A DNA stretch of 64,000 nt. Source: a bacterium (GTDB taxonomy: Bacteria; Sysuimicrobiota; Sysuimicrobiia; Sysuimicrobiales; Segetimicrobiaceae). Shown here piece by piece: positions 25,693-34,662 of this stretch. The position numbers and the translations under genes are program-made. Location: NCBI GenBank assembly GCA_035308905.1, contig DATGFS010000022.1:1-64000 (forward strand). The letters run 5' to 3'. Numbering within the stretch: position 1 is the stretch's first letter; the number at the start of each line of letters is the position of its first letter. A model generated the notes under the pieces. It made no database searches and was not told the origin of the DNA. It saw nothing but the letters and a program-made list of their open reading frames with translations.

Positions 25693-26563
25693 GGTCTGGG
25701 CCTCCTAATTTTACGTCGATCCGAATTCAGGACGCGTCTCGATCAACGCACCCTCTACCGAGGCATGTTACCTCCATACGATGCGGCACGCCTACGACTC
25801 GCTCGAAATGCTGGCCCAAGATTTCCGCGCTGGCCCCGCTGGGGCCGGGCATGAGGCGACTGCTATCTTTTCGGTTGGTCGGATTGGTCACCTTCCCACG
25901 CCACTGTTCTTTCGGCAGGAAGGTCACGCGGTGGGCGAAGGTCTTCTCGATGCGCCGCGTCGTCCAGGACTACGTCCTCGCCGCCCTCGACCGCGCGACG
26001 CCGGACATCGAACGGTTCATTGCCGGGGCATCTGGAGTGCCCGGAGAGCGTCCCGCTGATTTTCGCCGACCGGCTGGCCTCAATACGCGAGATCAGGAGC
26101 GCAAAGATCATGCCCCGGTACCGGGCCGACTTTCCCGAGGTGGACGTCGCCGTCGTGATGCGGGTGTCCGTAAAGGCGAGAACGCGACGGGACAGGGCTG
26201 GCCAGGGGATACGGCCGTTCTTACTCGACGTGGCGTTGGATGCCGTCGGCACCGTGCAGGGCCACGGATACGACGTCGTGCCGCAGCGCGCGCGGCTCAC
26301 CGCGTGGTGGGGCGGAGAATAGATGCGCCCTGTGCGGTCGGACGCCAGGGAGCGACCGGGGGCAGGTGAATCCCGAGCGTCGCATGAATGGGCTTCCTCG
26401 CGCGTCGGCCCTGGTGAGCAGGACGTTGTTGATCCAGGGGCTCCTTCGGGGGATGGGAGGGAGACCACCGATGGCGTCCATCCCCACGTGGCAAATTGGT
26501 CGCTACCGTAGATCGCATATCACGGAAGAAGAGGTTGGGAGCCACGTTCCGGAGGTGTCGTCC
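25693..26563. other. About 870 bases without a supported gene
   Basis: Several short frames exist on both strands but none has a convincing start and protein-like composition. Two plus-strand stretches (around 25960-26050 and 26050-26322) read as pieces of one decayed gene in different frames; the second ends PQRARLTAWWGGE, and a similar end occurs near 34364. Probably a degraded phage-like or island gene. Confidence 0.4.
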
Positions 26564-27502
26564 GTGAAGAAGTCGCTTACTCGGCTTGCCGCCTTGGCGC
26601 TGTCAATGGTACTGCCTGGTGCGGCGCTGCTCGTTCCCTGGATAGCCACTGCAGCCCAACCACCGAACCCCGCGTGGCGACCCGCGCCAGTGATCCATAT
26701 CACCTTCATCGAGCGTTTCGCTTCCGGTTACGCGCCGGAAGTCGACCTTCGCCCCATCATCATGCGCCGCGGACTCGCCGTGCGCGACCAGGGCAATCGC
26801 GGCACGTGCACCGTGTTCGCGACGACGTTTCTGATCGAGTATCAGCGGGCCGCGATGACCAGCGCACACGGGAGCGGGGCTGCGCTGTCGGAGGAGTATC
26901 TCAACTGGGCGGGCAACAAAGCGACCGGCGAAGACAACGACGGCGGATTCTTCACGAAGATAATCAGCGGGTATCAGGCCTGGGGGGTCGCGCCAAACGC
27001 GAGCATGCCGTACCTGCCGGCATACGATCCCACCCATCCCGCGACGCCGAGCGCCTCGACCATCGCCGCGGCCAAGGCGATGTTTCCGGTGCGATACCCG
27101 TTCACCATCCTCAAGGTCTGGGACAACACGAAGGGGCTGACACCCGCGGAGCTGCAGCGCGTGCTGGCGACGCTCCGGTCCGGCCGTCCCGTGGCCACCG
27201 GAATCTGGTGGCTCACGAACTTCGCCACGGTGACCGTCGACGGCGTGCCGCTGCTCAAGGATTATCCTCGTAGCGCCAACTCGGGCTCTAACCCTCCGAT
27301 GTTCGACGGCCATTCCATCGACCTGGTCGGGTTCCACGAATCGCGCGCCTTTCCCGGCGGCGGCTACTTCATCTTCCGGAACAGCTTCGGCCCGGACTTC
27401 GGGAACGCCGGGTATGGGTTCGTCTCGTTCCAGTACCTGCGTGCCTACGCGAACGACGCCATCGCCATATCGCCGCCGCCCTGGCGACCGGTTCGGAAAT
27501 AG
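26564..27502 (+). CDS. Exported papain-like (C1A) cysteine peptidase
   Basis: A 312-residue protein. The GTG start has GGAGG eight bases upstream and leads a signal segment (KKSLTRLAALALSMVLPGAALLVPWIATAA). The catalytic triad is visible: VRDQGNRGTCTVFATTFLIEY (oxyanion Gln and nucleophile Cys), MFDGHSIDLVGFHE (His) and YFIFRNSFG (Asn). An inserted segment around GNKATGEDNDGGFFTKIISGYQAWGVAP matches the C1A middle. There is little or no propeptide. Likely an extracellular protease of the accessory island; it is followed 187 bases on by an exported Fn3-like protein. Confidence 0.88.
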   Translation: MKKSLTRLAALALSMVLPGAALLVPWIATAAQPPNPAWRPAPVIHITFIERFASGYAPEVDLRPIIMRRGLAVRDQGNRGTCTVFATTFLIEYQRAAMTSAHGSGAALSEEYLNWAGNKATGEDNDGGFFTKIISGYQAWGVAPNASMPYLPAYDPTHPATPSASTIAAAKAMFPVRYPFTILKVWDNTKGLTPAELQRVLATLRSGRPVATGIWWLTNFATVTVDGVPLLKDYPRSANSGSNPPMFDGHSIDLVGFHESRAFPGGGYFIFRNSFGPDFGNAGYGFVSFQYLRAYANDAIAISPPPWRPVRK

Positions 27503-27689
27503 GGGAACAGGAGTTCACCTTTTTCACGGACGGGGATCAATCCCGCGTGCGTCACCCGACGGCCAAGCGCACATGGACCGGAGAGGGGGCGATGAGTCGA
27601 CGACGAACGCTCGTTTCGTCTTGACTTCGATCACAAGTGGAAATCCCAGTCTCAATCGACCACGCCGTGCTTATAGGAGATGCGCTGTC

Positions 27690-28805
27690 GTGACTCAGCG
27701 CCCTCGTTTTGTCTCGACCCTGCTCGCAGCGATCCTCGGTTTGAGTACCCTAGGAGCGCCGCTTCCGGCCAGTGCTGCGATTGCGCGGCCGACGAACCTA
27801 CGCCCGGTACAAAGCAAGGCGGATTGCGCAACGGCTCTCAGCCTCGCCGCTGTTGTTTGTGATGCAGCCGTGAAGGCAGGCGACCTTCAACTGATCTGGG
27901 ACGAGTCGGATAAAACCGTGGCCGGGTACAAGGTGTATCAATTCGGTGCGGGCGGCAACCAACTCTTGGGGACGTCGACGGGGACGGCGCGTTACTACTT
28001 GGTCAAAAAGCCGCCGGAGGGCTACGCCAACTTGTGCTTCGCGGTCCAGGCGTACGTCGGTAGCCAAACCTCCCCGGATAGCCTGCACTACTGCTATGCG
28101 CCCGGCGCGACGGCTTCGACGCGGTCGTTTAAGCCCAGCCACACGGCGACGCAGGTCACCTGGAATGCGCCGACGAGTCAAGGGTGTGGGGCCAACCCGC
28201 CGTTCGGCGCCGCCAATTTCCGAAGCGCTGACACGAAGTTCGGCTCCGCCTTCACGGCGTTCTTCCCCTGGCTACTGAAGAACCCCCAGTCCGCCAATCT
28301 CCTGTCAGGCCGGCGTCGCGTAGGTGGTGTGTATGTCGGGAACGAGGCAGGGATCATTCACCCTTATGGTCCTTGTTCGACAGCGACAGTAACAGTCAAC
28401 GCCCTCGCGGGCGCGGCTTTCGATCTCGGGGCGCTCGCCCATCACAAACTGTACTCGGCCAGCCTGACGCTCAATGCGTCGCAAACCGTGGGCTTTGCCT
28501 CCGGGAAAGCCACGCTCTCCAACGGTGGTTGGTGCCCGATTTGGGTCGGGGCCGCGAATCGGGAGTGGTGGCTCGCTCCCCTTGGAAACTTGACCTCTAA
28601 CAAGTCCGGGCGGGTGCAGGTCGCGTCCTCGCCGACGACCGACACCGATGTCACCTCGCTCGCATCCGCCTGGGGAGTCAAGTACAACACCAACAACTAC
28701 GGATTCGTCATAGAAGGCAACCCCCCGTCGGGCGGTGCTCCGACCACGAGCAATGCCTGCCTCACGAAGTTCTCGACCCCGTCGCTGCAAATCGTATACT
28801 TCTGA
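27690..28805 (+). CDS. Exported Fn3-like protein, function unknown (copy A)
   Basis: A 371-residue secreted protein (signal RFVSTLLAAILGLSTLGAPLPASA). GTG start with AGGAGA ten bases upstream. The N-terminal third (LRPVQSKADCATALSLAAVVCDAAVKAGDLQLIWDESDKTVAGYKVYQ) resembles a fibronectin type III strand pattern with paired cysteines. The C-terminal part (LYSASLTLNASQTV ... SLASAWGVKYNTNNYGFVIEG ... FSTPSLQIVYF) resembles a carbohydrate-binding or adhesin beta-sandwich. Copy B at 32011-33138 is clearly homologous over its whole length. No named family. Confidence 0.75.
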   Translation: MTQRPRFVSTLLAAILGLSTLGAPLPASAAIARPTNLRPVQSKADCATALSLAAVVCDAAVKAGDLQLIWDESDKTVAGYKVYQFGAGGNQLLGTSTGTARYYLVKKPPEGYANLCFAVQAYVGSQTSPDSLHYCYAPGATASTRSFKPSHTATQVTWNAPTSQGCGANPPFGAANFRSADTKFGSAFTAFFPWLLKNPQSANLLSGRRRVGGVYVGNEAGIIHPYGPCSTATVTVNALAGAAFDLGALAHHKLYSASLTLNASQTVGFASGKATLSNGGWCPIWVGAANREWWLAPLGNLTSNKSGRVQVASSPTTDTDVTSLASAWGVKYNTNNYGFVIEGNPPSGGAPTTSNACLTKFSTPSLQIVYF

Positions 28806-28833
28806 GCGCCGCGACCCATGCGTATCGCGGCGC
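28806..28833 (+). terminator. Hairpin after copy A
   Basis: Perfect 9-base arms GCGCCGCGA and TCGCGGCGC with a 10-base loop, starting one base after the stop codon. No U tract follows. Confidence 0.55.
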
Positions 28834-29133
28834 AGACCTTCAAGTCAAAGCCGAGGGCTGACGCCGATTAACTACACGGAGGCGCTATCGCCGCGCTCGA
28901 CGCGGACAATCTCCGGCCCCCGCGTGGAATCCTGTAGTCACAATCGAATAAGGAGACTATCAAGAGCGACGCGGCAAGCGACGCGTCCGGCAACCTGGCG
29001 AGCGACGCCGAGGTGCCCGGCCTCGATGTTCGAGGCGATAGGCCCGCGAGGGAACCAAGGTCGCGCACCTCTCCGTGCGCGGAGGGGTTTCGTGTTCGCG
29101 CGCGCTTGATAGCCTCCCAAGAGGGAGGCGAAT
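28834..29133. other. Intergenic, no gene seen
   Basis: Three hundred bases with only short arginine-rich frames. It carries several near-repeats of GCGACG-type hexamers around 28965-29020 and a short GC hairpin (arms CGCGCAC and GTGCGCG at 29062-29081) ahead of the next gene. Confidence 0.3.
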
Positions 29134-29460
29134 ATGTCGGATCAGAGCGGGTACGAGCACGGCGGCAAGTGGCCGAGGCGGCTGGTGCATGAGGACATGC
29201 ACTACATCGTCCACAAGGTCGCGGAGGCGACCGTGCGCGACGGCGCGGTCGTGCTGTCCTGCGTCCATGAAGATGGCCGCCCGTATTACGGCGGGCCCTA
29301 CCACCCGAGTGTGTTCAAGAGCCACAGACGGCCGATCAACGAGCATCTGAGCGAGTGGGGTATCGTGCTTGAACGAACGCGCCGTAGCCGGCGCGCCGGG
29401 CGCATAACCAAGAGCCGTTCTCAGAACACCACGACCATAGCCGTGAACCCTGCCGATTAG
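29134..29460 (+). CDS. Small hypothetical protein
   Basis: A 108-residue soluble protein: MSDQSGYEHGGKWPRRLVHEDMHYIVHKVAEATVRDGAVVLSCVHEDGRPYYGGPYHPSVF, then a basic tail (ERTRRSRRAGRITKSRSQN). The ATG is preceded by GGGAGGCGA, a good ribosome-binding site, and the protein has balanced composition, so I take it as real. No family recognised. It is convergent with the serine hydrolase gene. Confidence 0.6.
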   Translation: MSDQSGYEHGGKWPRRLVHEDMHYIVHKVAEATVRDGAVVLSCVHEDGRPYYGGPYHPSVFKSHRRPINEHLSEWGIVLERTRRSRRAGRITKSRSQNTTTIAVNPAD

Positions 29461-29470
29461 AGTTGCGGCA

Positions 29471-30868
29471 TTAGTGAACGAACAAGCGCTTGGGATCGAT
29501 GAACTGCAAATGCGGCACCCCGGGTCGGTGCGGTTTACGCATCGTCGTTTCGAACGACGGCATGCCGTACATTGGGAACAGGTCAGGGGCCTTGCTCCAA
29601 TCCAAATGTTCCATCGCGCTGACCACCGGCGCGAAGGACGGATACCAATTAGAGTCGTGGCCCGTGTGCCCGCTGAAACACAACACGTACGCGAATGCGC
29701 CGGATTGGAAGTAGATCGCGTTCTGGCTGGTTTCCAGGTAGCCGCCTTTGTCGCCTTCGTACGGCGGAACGGAACTGCTCGGGGCGACCGGTCCGAGCGC
29801 GTCGAAGCCGAAGAACCCGAAGGCCTCGGAGCCGCTGTACGCGTGGTTGTGTAGGTCGTTGTAAGCGTACTTCAACCACCGAGTGAGCGCGGCGGCGCTG
29901 AATGCCGGGTTTCCGCGCTCCAGGTTGAACGCGGCGAGAAGGCGGGCCATGTCCGTTGCCGCAGCGCTCATCCCGCCGCCGCCCTGAAAGAGGGAGAAGT
30001 TCTCGTCGCCGTAGCCGAGTTCGACGGTGGGCTGGCTTGGGCTCATGACGCTTTTTGCGGTCGCGGACGGGTTGGGGTAGTAGATCGCCTCGCCCGGCAG
30101 CTGTTGGCTCAGCAACGCCTCAGCACCGCGGATCCGCGTGATGTGGAGAGGCTCCAGCAACGGTTTTCGAATGGCGTCAGCGAACGACTTCTCGCCACGC
30201 ATCTTCGCAACGATATAGCCCAAGAAGTTGAAGTTACTGTTGTTGTAGGCCGCCCGCGACTTGTCGCCGGGCTTGAATGCCAAGGTCTCGCCGGCTGCGT
30301 ACGTTTCGAGATCGTCGACGTTGACGGGAACCCTCTTGCCGACCGCCGCCGCGATCGCCGCGTCCGAATCTTCGAGCGCCGGATCGAGACCGGAATCCAT
30401 ATCGAGCAGATTTCGGATCGTGATGTCGCCAAAGCGCGGGTCCTTGGGAGGCCTGCCGCCGGGGGCGCGCAGGTGCAGGATGCTTTGCATCCGCGTGCTG
30501 AGCGTAAGTTTGCCTTCGTCGACCAACTGCATGATCGCCAGCGAGGTGATCAGCTTTGAAACGCTAGCTTGGCGGAAGTACGTCGTCGGCACGACCAGCG
30601 GCGTTGAGGACGGACCCCAAGTATAGCCTTTCGCGAAGACCAGGCGCGTGCCGTAGACGATCGCGAGCGACGCGCCGTGCACGCCGCCTCCCGCCATGAC
30701 CTTGCGCACGGCCTCGTCGATTTCGTCGATGCGGGGCGTGCCGACCATGCGGAAGGGCGGCGTCTCGGCGCGGCTCCAGGCCACGGCCGTTCCGCCGGAG
30801 GCCATCATCGATAACAGGGAGACGCAGACCACCACAAGCGCCGCACGGCGAAGACCTGGTGGGTTCAT
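29471..30868 (-). CDS. Exported serine hydrolase, beta-lactamase/class C PBP fold
   Basis: A 465-residue protein with a signal sequence (RRAALVVVCVSLLSMMASGGTAVA). The class C active site is complete in pattern: SVSK in YFRQASVSKLITS, YNN in RAAYNNSNFNFLGY, and HTG in CFSGHTGHD in place of KTG. GVHGASLAIVYGTRLVFAKGYTWG is the usual first strand. The ATG at 30868 puts the signal at the N terminus; ATG 30898 and 30943 are in-frame alternatives. Such proteins act as esterases, D-amino-peptidases or carboxypeptidases outside the cell. Part of the exported-protein run. Confidence 0.85.
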   Translation of the reverse strand: MNPPGLRRAALVVVCVSLLSMMASGGTAVAWSRAETPPFRMVGTPRIDEIDEAVRKVMAGGGVHGASLAIVYGTRLVFAKGYTWGPSSTPLVVPTTYFRQASVSKLITSLAIMQLVDEGKLTLSTRMQSILHLRAPGGRPPKDPRFGDITIRNLLDMDSGLDPALEDSDAAIAAAVGKRVPVNVDDLETYAAGETLAFKPGDKSRAAYNNSNFNFLGYIVAKMRGEKSFADAIRKPLLEPLHITRIRGAEALLSQQLPGEAIYYPNPSATAKSVMSPSQPTVELGYGDENFSLFQGGGGMSAAATDMARLLAAFNLERGNPAFSAAALTRWLKYAYNDLHNHAYSGSEAFGFFGFDALGPVAPSSSVPPYEGDKGGYLETSQNAIYFQSGAFAYVLCFSGHTGHDSNWYPSFAPVVSAMEHLDWSKAPDLFPMYGMPSFETTMRKPHRPGVPHLQFIDPKRLFVH

Positions 30869-31090
30869 TGATGAACTCTCGAGGTCCGAGAAACCCATCC
30901 CAGACGTTCCAAATAGCGCGAGGGAGCTGCACCGCACTCCCACGCGTCGCGGTTAGCCTTACGCAACCGCCCTCGGGTCCGACCCCTAACGGAGCGGGAG
31001 ACCCGGGACAAGCTGACCGGCTGGTGGCCGAGCTGCTGCCGGATCACGAACGCGTTCGTCCCCGAACGGCCAGGTGGCTGGCTCCAGCCC

Positions 31091-31945
31091 TCATGGAGGT
31101 ATTGGCGACAATTCCTGGCCCATCGGATTGCCGGAGGTTGTCAGGGGTTGGCCATAGACGACATTGGACGTCTCACCCGTGACGATCTGAGGGCCGCCGC
31201 AGGTGTTCGTGGCTCCTGTATACGGAATACGACCTCCCTGTACCGCAAGCGTGCCTGAGGACACCGAGTAGTTCAGGAACCCACCTGCTGACGTGAATTT
31301 GCAGGTGTGGGTGCCGCTAGGTGGTCCTACGAGATTGACCTGGAAGCCATAGATCGCATACAAGACGTTAGACGGGAACGTGAACGTGTGGCTGGAAACC
31401 TTACCCTTGGAACCGGTAACGCTGAACTTCGCCTTCGTCACATTGCCGTTGGCTTTAGTGTCGAGCGCGATTTTCATCACCGAGCCTGCCGGCACCCGAT
31501 TCGATGGGGCAGAGGCGAATGAGACGTAATTTGGGCTAGGGCTAAAACCGAAACCCTTTACCTTGGACCAGTACTGGACCCCCCACAGAACCGAGTTGTT
31601 TTGTACGGCGATGACGTACTGAAACCAATCCAGCGGCTTGCCCCGATAAGTAGCTTGGGGGTGGGTCTGCGGATAGCAATTCAATTGAAGCGAGAATCCA
31701 TTATTCCCGAGCGTGATCAAGTTCTGCGTGGCCCGCAAGGATACAGTCAGGTTTTGCAGACTCTGACACTTGTTGACGAAAATTACATTCTTGGAGCTCG
31801 GGAGATATGGGCCCTGCGCCTCGGCCATCCGCGGGAACGCCAGCGCGCCCCCCCACCGCGCCACAGCCGCGCCGCCTGCGACCACCGCGGACGTCTGGAA
31901 CAGATCTCGCCGTGTCATGCGCGTTGCCCTCTCCGGTGTCTTCAT
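31091..31945 (-). CDS. Tat-exported protein, function unknown
   Basis: A 284-residue protein with a twin-arginine signal (RMTRRDLFQTSAVVAGGAAVA). The ATG follows AGGAGA. The mature part is rich in Ser, Thr, Gly and Asn and in beta-type sequence (KNVIFVNKCQSLQNLTVSLRATQNLITLGNNGFSLQLNCY), with cysteines that could pair. It resembles carbohydrate- or protein-binding beta-sandwich proteins of other secreted types, but I recognise no family. Export folded via Tat is the one firm inference. Confidence 0.7.
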   Translation of the reverse strand: MKTPERATRMTRRDLFQTSAVVAGGAAVARWGGALAFPRMAEAQGPYLPSSKNVIFVNKCQSLQNLTVSLRATQNLITLGNNGFSLQLNCYPQTHPQATYRGKPLDWFQYVIAVQNNSVLWGVQYWSKVKGFGFSPSPNYVSFASAPSNRVPAGSVMKIALDTKANGNVTKAKFSVTGSKGKVSSHTFTFPSNVLYAIYGFQVNLVGPPSGTHTCKFTSAGGFLNYSVSSGTLAVQGGRIPYTGATNTCGGPQIVTGETSNVVYGQPLTTSGNPMGQELSPIPP

Positions 31946-32010
31946 GTCACTCTCCTGAGGTTGCTATCGCCAAGGCCGTACACGGCACTGCCACCGTAAC
32001 GGGTCGGCGC

Positions 32011-33138
32011 TCAAAAGTAGACGACCTTCAGTGACGGCGTCGTGAACTTCGTGAGGCAGGCGGTGCTCCTCAACGGGGAAGGGCCCGGCAGTTTCGCTAC
32101 GATGAATCCGAAGGCGGCCGCGTATTTTTGACTCGCCCAGACCGACACAATCGGGCTCACGTCGATGCTGGACGGCGGGTGAGACGCAAGCGTCACCAGT
32201 CCGTGCTTGCTGAACGTCAGATTCCCCAGGGGCGCGATCCGCCACTCTCGGGTCGCGGCGCCGACCGACACTGCGCACCAACCGCCGTTCCGGAGCGTGA
32301 AATTCCCCGAAGCAAACACCAGGGTCTGTACTGACTCGAGCGCCAAGGACGCCGAATAGAACTTGTGCCTGGTGAGTTCCCCGAGATCGAACGCCACGCC
32401 CGCGAGCGCGTCGACCTCCGCGAGCGCATAACCAGGACCGGAGACTGATCCGGTGCACGGCGCAAGAGCCGCGCTGGAGGTATTGAGCACGAATGCCTCC
32501 TCGTTCCCAGCGTAGACGCCGACCACGCCTTTTTGTCCTGACGTTGGCGGCTGCTTCTGAAGTTGCGAGAACGGCGAGTACGACGGCTGCGTGTTCTTCA
32601 CAAAGGGGAAGAACGCTGCGTAGGCGCCGCAGTTCCAGTTCATATAAGGTGGCTGTTGCCAGGTGACTTGTGTGACCGTGTGGCTTGGCTTGAACGAACG
32701 CGTCGTCGCCGTCGCACCGGGGGCGTAGCAGTAGCGCGCGCTATCGCCAGAGGTTTGCTCCCCGGCCAACGACTGGACCGCAAAGCACAGGTTGGCGTAC
32801 CCCTCGGACGGCTTCTTCACCACGAAGTAACGTACTGTTGGCATCCCCAAAAGTTGATGGCCGCCGCCGTCAACGCGAAACACCTTATACCCGGTTACGG
32901 TCTTGTTCGAGTCGTCCCAGATCAGTTGAAGGTCGCCTGCCCTCACGGCCGCGTCACAGATCACAGCCATGAGGCTCAGAACCGCACAATCCGCCTTGCT
33001 CTGCACCGGCCGTAGATGCGTGGCCTGCGCGATCGTGGTCTTGGCAGGAGTCGCGTCGGCTGGAAGCGGCCCGAAAAGGGCGGACAGAGCGAGAATTCCC
33101 GCGAGCATGCCCAGGACAACACGGCAACGCTGTGCCAT
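32011..33138 (-). CDS. Exported Fn3-like protein, function unknown (copy B)
   Basis: A 375-residue homologue of copy A (27690-28805), facing the opposite way. Shared blocks include LRPVQSKADCA, AGDLQLIWD, VVKKPSEGYANLCFAVQ, YCYAPGATATTRSFKPSHT and CLTKFTTPSLKVVYF. The signal is VLGMLAGILALSALFGPLPADA. The ATG at 33138 follows a G-rich stretch (GGGGGAAAG). The two copies bracket the serine hydrolase and Tat protein, an arrangement that suggests an old inverted duplication. Confidence 0.75.
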   Translation of the reverse strand: MAQRCRVVLGMLAGILALSALFGPLPADATPAKTTIAQATHLRPVQSKADCAVLSLMAVICDAAVRAGDLQLIWDDSNKTVTGYKVFRVDGGGHQLLGMPTVRYFVVKKPSEGYANLCFAVQSLAGEQTSGDSARYCYAPGATATTRSFKPSHTVTQVTWQQPPYMNWNCGAYAAFFPFVKNTQPSYSPFSQLQKQPPTSGQKGVVGVYAGNEEAFVLNTSSAALAPCTGSVSGPGYALAEVDALAGVAFDLGELTRHKFYSASLALESVQTLVFASGNFTLRNGGWCAVSVGAATREWRIAPLGNLTFSKHGLVTLASHPPSSIDVSPIVSVWASQKYAAAFGFIVAKLPGPSPLRSTACLTKFTTPSLKVVYF

Positions 33139-33575
33139 GACTCGCTTTCCCCCGGCCCACTTGCCCGACTTATGATCGCTACACTCTCCTTGCCGCGGGT
33201 CGTGGGCGTCAGGCAGAGTTAGTAGCGGGCTTCGGTGGGTTGAGGATAGATTCCTATGTTTTTGAATGGCGGCGCCTAAGTGCCGCACGCGTCAGCCACT
33301 CCGACCTTGTTGGCGCAAACGGATTGCAAACGGATTGCAAACGCCAGCCATGACAAACGGCGGAACGGAGCGTCTCAGGGTGACGCGCAACCCCCTTGAA
33401 AACACGCTCAGGGCGACATGTGGCGGCGGAGGGCGGAACATCAGGGAAATGGGCCTGGCGAATTTACACGGATGAGGCCGCAGGTTCAAGACCTGCACCA
33501 CCCACGGCACTCGCCCACGGCGCGCCCACGTCGGATGGCGCGGCATTGTGGTGCTGTGTAGATCTGTGAAACTCA
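33139..33575. other. Non-coding segment with tandem 11-mers and a tRNA 3'-end-like piece
   Basis: An 11-base unit GCAAACGGATT is repeated at 33314-33324 and 33325-33335, with a partial third to 33342. Further right, around 33484-33510, GCAGG-TTCAAGA-CCTGC forms a T-arm followed by ACCACCCA, as in a tRNA 3' end, but without CCA or a matching 5' half. Tandem decamers near a tRNA 3' piece resemble integrase arm sites and an att core. This is suggestive only. Confidence 0.35.
33314..33342 (+). repeat. Tandem 11-base repeat (2.6 units)
   Basis: Unit GCAAACGGATT occurs twice in full plus a GCAAACG remainder, with no mismatch. Confidence 0.85.
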
Positions 33576-34055
33576 TCACGAGCCACGTTTTGCCCTTCTT
33601 GCTATCCTCGCGGCGACGAGGGGGGCTTCAGTGGCGACTGACGTGCCCCTAGCCTCCGCGCGCCGCGGCGCGATCTCCCGCACACGCCGCACCTCGTTTG
33701 TGTGCTCTTGCCGCGCGATCGAGAACGCGATGCCGCGCGCGTCCGCGACCGCCTGTGTCGCTGCCTCGGTTTCCAATCTGAACGCGGCCCACTCGAGGCA
33801 TGCCTCAAATGTGCGGCGCGTCCCCTGCGCAGCAGCCTCCCGGTGGTTCTGATACGCAAGGGCGTACTGCCGCACCTCGGATTCGGCGCGCCTTACCTGG
33901 CGCGCGAACTCGTATTCCGTGACGCGTTCCCCATTCGTCCTATCGAGCGTCCAATGCCAACACAGTTCGGCAAGAGCGAGAGCCGACTGCTCCCACTCGC
34001 GCTCAAGCACGTGATCCTGCTCGATCACATCCTGCGGCAACCGGTGCTTCGTCAT
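33576..34055 (-). CDS. Hypothetical protein, possibly phage-derived
   Basis: A 159-residue, largely helical soluble protein (MTKHRLPQDVIEQDHVLEREWEQSALALAELCWHWTLDRTNGERVTEYEFARQVRRAESEVRQYALAYQ...). The ATG has GAGGAGG six bases upstream, one of the best ribosome-binding sites in the window. Basic C-terminal tail. No family recognised; context is phage/island-like. Confidence 0.7.
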   Translation of the reverse strand: MTKHRLPQDVIEQDHVLEREWEQSALALAELCWHWTLDRTNGERVTEYEFARQVRRAESEVRQYALAYQNHREAAAQGTRRTFEACLEWAAFRLETEAATQAVADARGIAFSIARQEHTNEVRRVREIAPRRAEARGTSVATEAPLVAARIARRAKRGS

Positions 34056-34189
34056 GTTTCACCTCCTCGGTTCGCCGGATCGGAGGGCGTACGCTGCGAT
34101 GAAGCGACCCGGCGGATACTGTGTGAATTGCGCCAAAATCCCACTCCCGGCACCAACGCTACTCACACACCCGTTCAGTCTTATAACGC

Positions 34190-34355
34190 AAACCCGCCCG
34201 GACCGACAGGGCTCTCGCTTGTCGCCAGCAGGCGCCAGCGGACCCGGCCGCCGCAGAGCGGGCATCGACTGAAGTACGCCGGGTGCTTCTCGTACCCGTG
34301 GCCGATGAATGTCGGAGTCCGATACCCGCAGCGTGCGTGGCTCGTCGCGTGGTGG
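34190..34355 (-). pseudogene. Zinc-ribbon-like reading frame without a start
   Basis: This frame reads HARCGYRTPTFIGHGYEKHPAYFSRCPLCGGRVRWR then a tail ending GGFAL, with C...CPLC ligands and protein-like composition, but it has no ATG, GTG or TTG after the preceding stop. An ACG sits where a start would be expected. A related stretch near 26281-26312 has GTG at that place. Probably a decayed or non-canonically started small zinc protein. Confidence 0.4.
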
Positions 34356-34368
34356 GGAGGGTGAACCT

Positions 34369-34620
34369 ATGCCGAAGCCGTCAGACGCACCGCAGAAGCC
34401 GGTGTCCGGGTCTGACCCCGACGACTACTGGCTGGACGCCCTGATCTACGCGGCGCACAACGCGGAGGCCATCGTGGCGGAGGAAGAAGCAGAAATGGAG
34501 CGACTCCGGAAGAAAGGCTTGTGGCCGCCCAAGAAGGGAACCTCAGATCGTCATCGGCTCGGCACCAACTCCCGGAGTTCGGTGAGGGTGACATTTGGGC
34601 TGTCTCGTGCGTCCTCATGA
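34369..34620 (+). CDS. Small hypothetical protein
   Basis: An 83-residue acidic protein: MPKPSDAPQKPVSGSDPDDYWLDALIYAAHNAEAIVAEEEAEMERLRKKGLWPPKKG, then a tail. The ATG has GGAGGG about nine bases upstream. The helix with EEEAEMERLRKK is protein-like. The part after KKG (around 34545) is less convincing and contains one copy of a 15-base repeat, so the gene may have been altered at its 3' end. Confidence 0.5.
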   Translation: MPKPSDAPQKPVSGSDPDDYWLDALIYAAHNAEAIVAEEEAEMERLRKKGLWPPKKGTSDRHRLGTNSRSSVRVTFGLSRASS

Positions 34621-34662
34621 TCTCCCCGCCTCAAATGGATCTACCAAATCGTCATCGGCTCG
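34547..34662 (+). repeat. Direct 15-base repeat pair
   Basis: ATCGTCATCGGCTCG occurs at 34547-34561 and again at 34648-34662, 101 bases apart, inside the accessory region. It could mark a small duplication or insertion scar. Confidence 0.6.

Noticed and set aside
25727-25927. 66-codon minus frame of fair composition
   Set aside because: GTG start without Shine-Dalgarno, no homologue recognised; left as part of the unassigned segment.
33292-33579. 95-codon minus frame through the tandem repeat
   Set aside because: It translates the T-arm and the repeat, as non-coding RNA-like or att sequence would do by chance.
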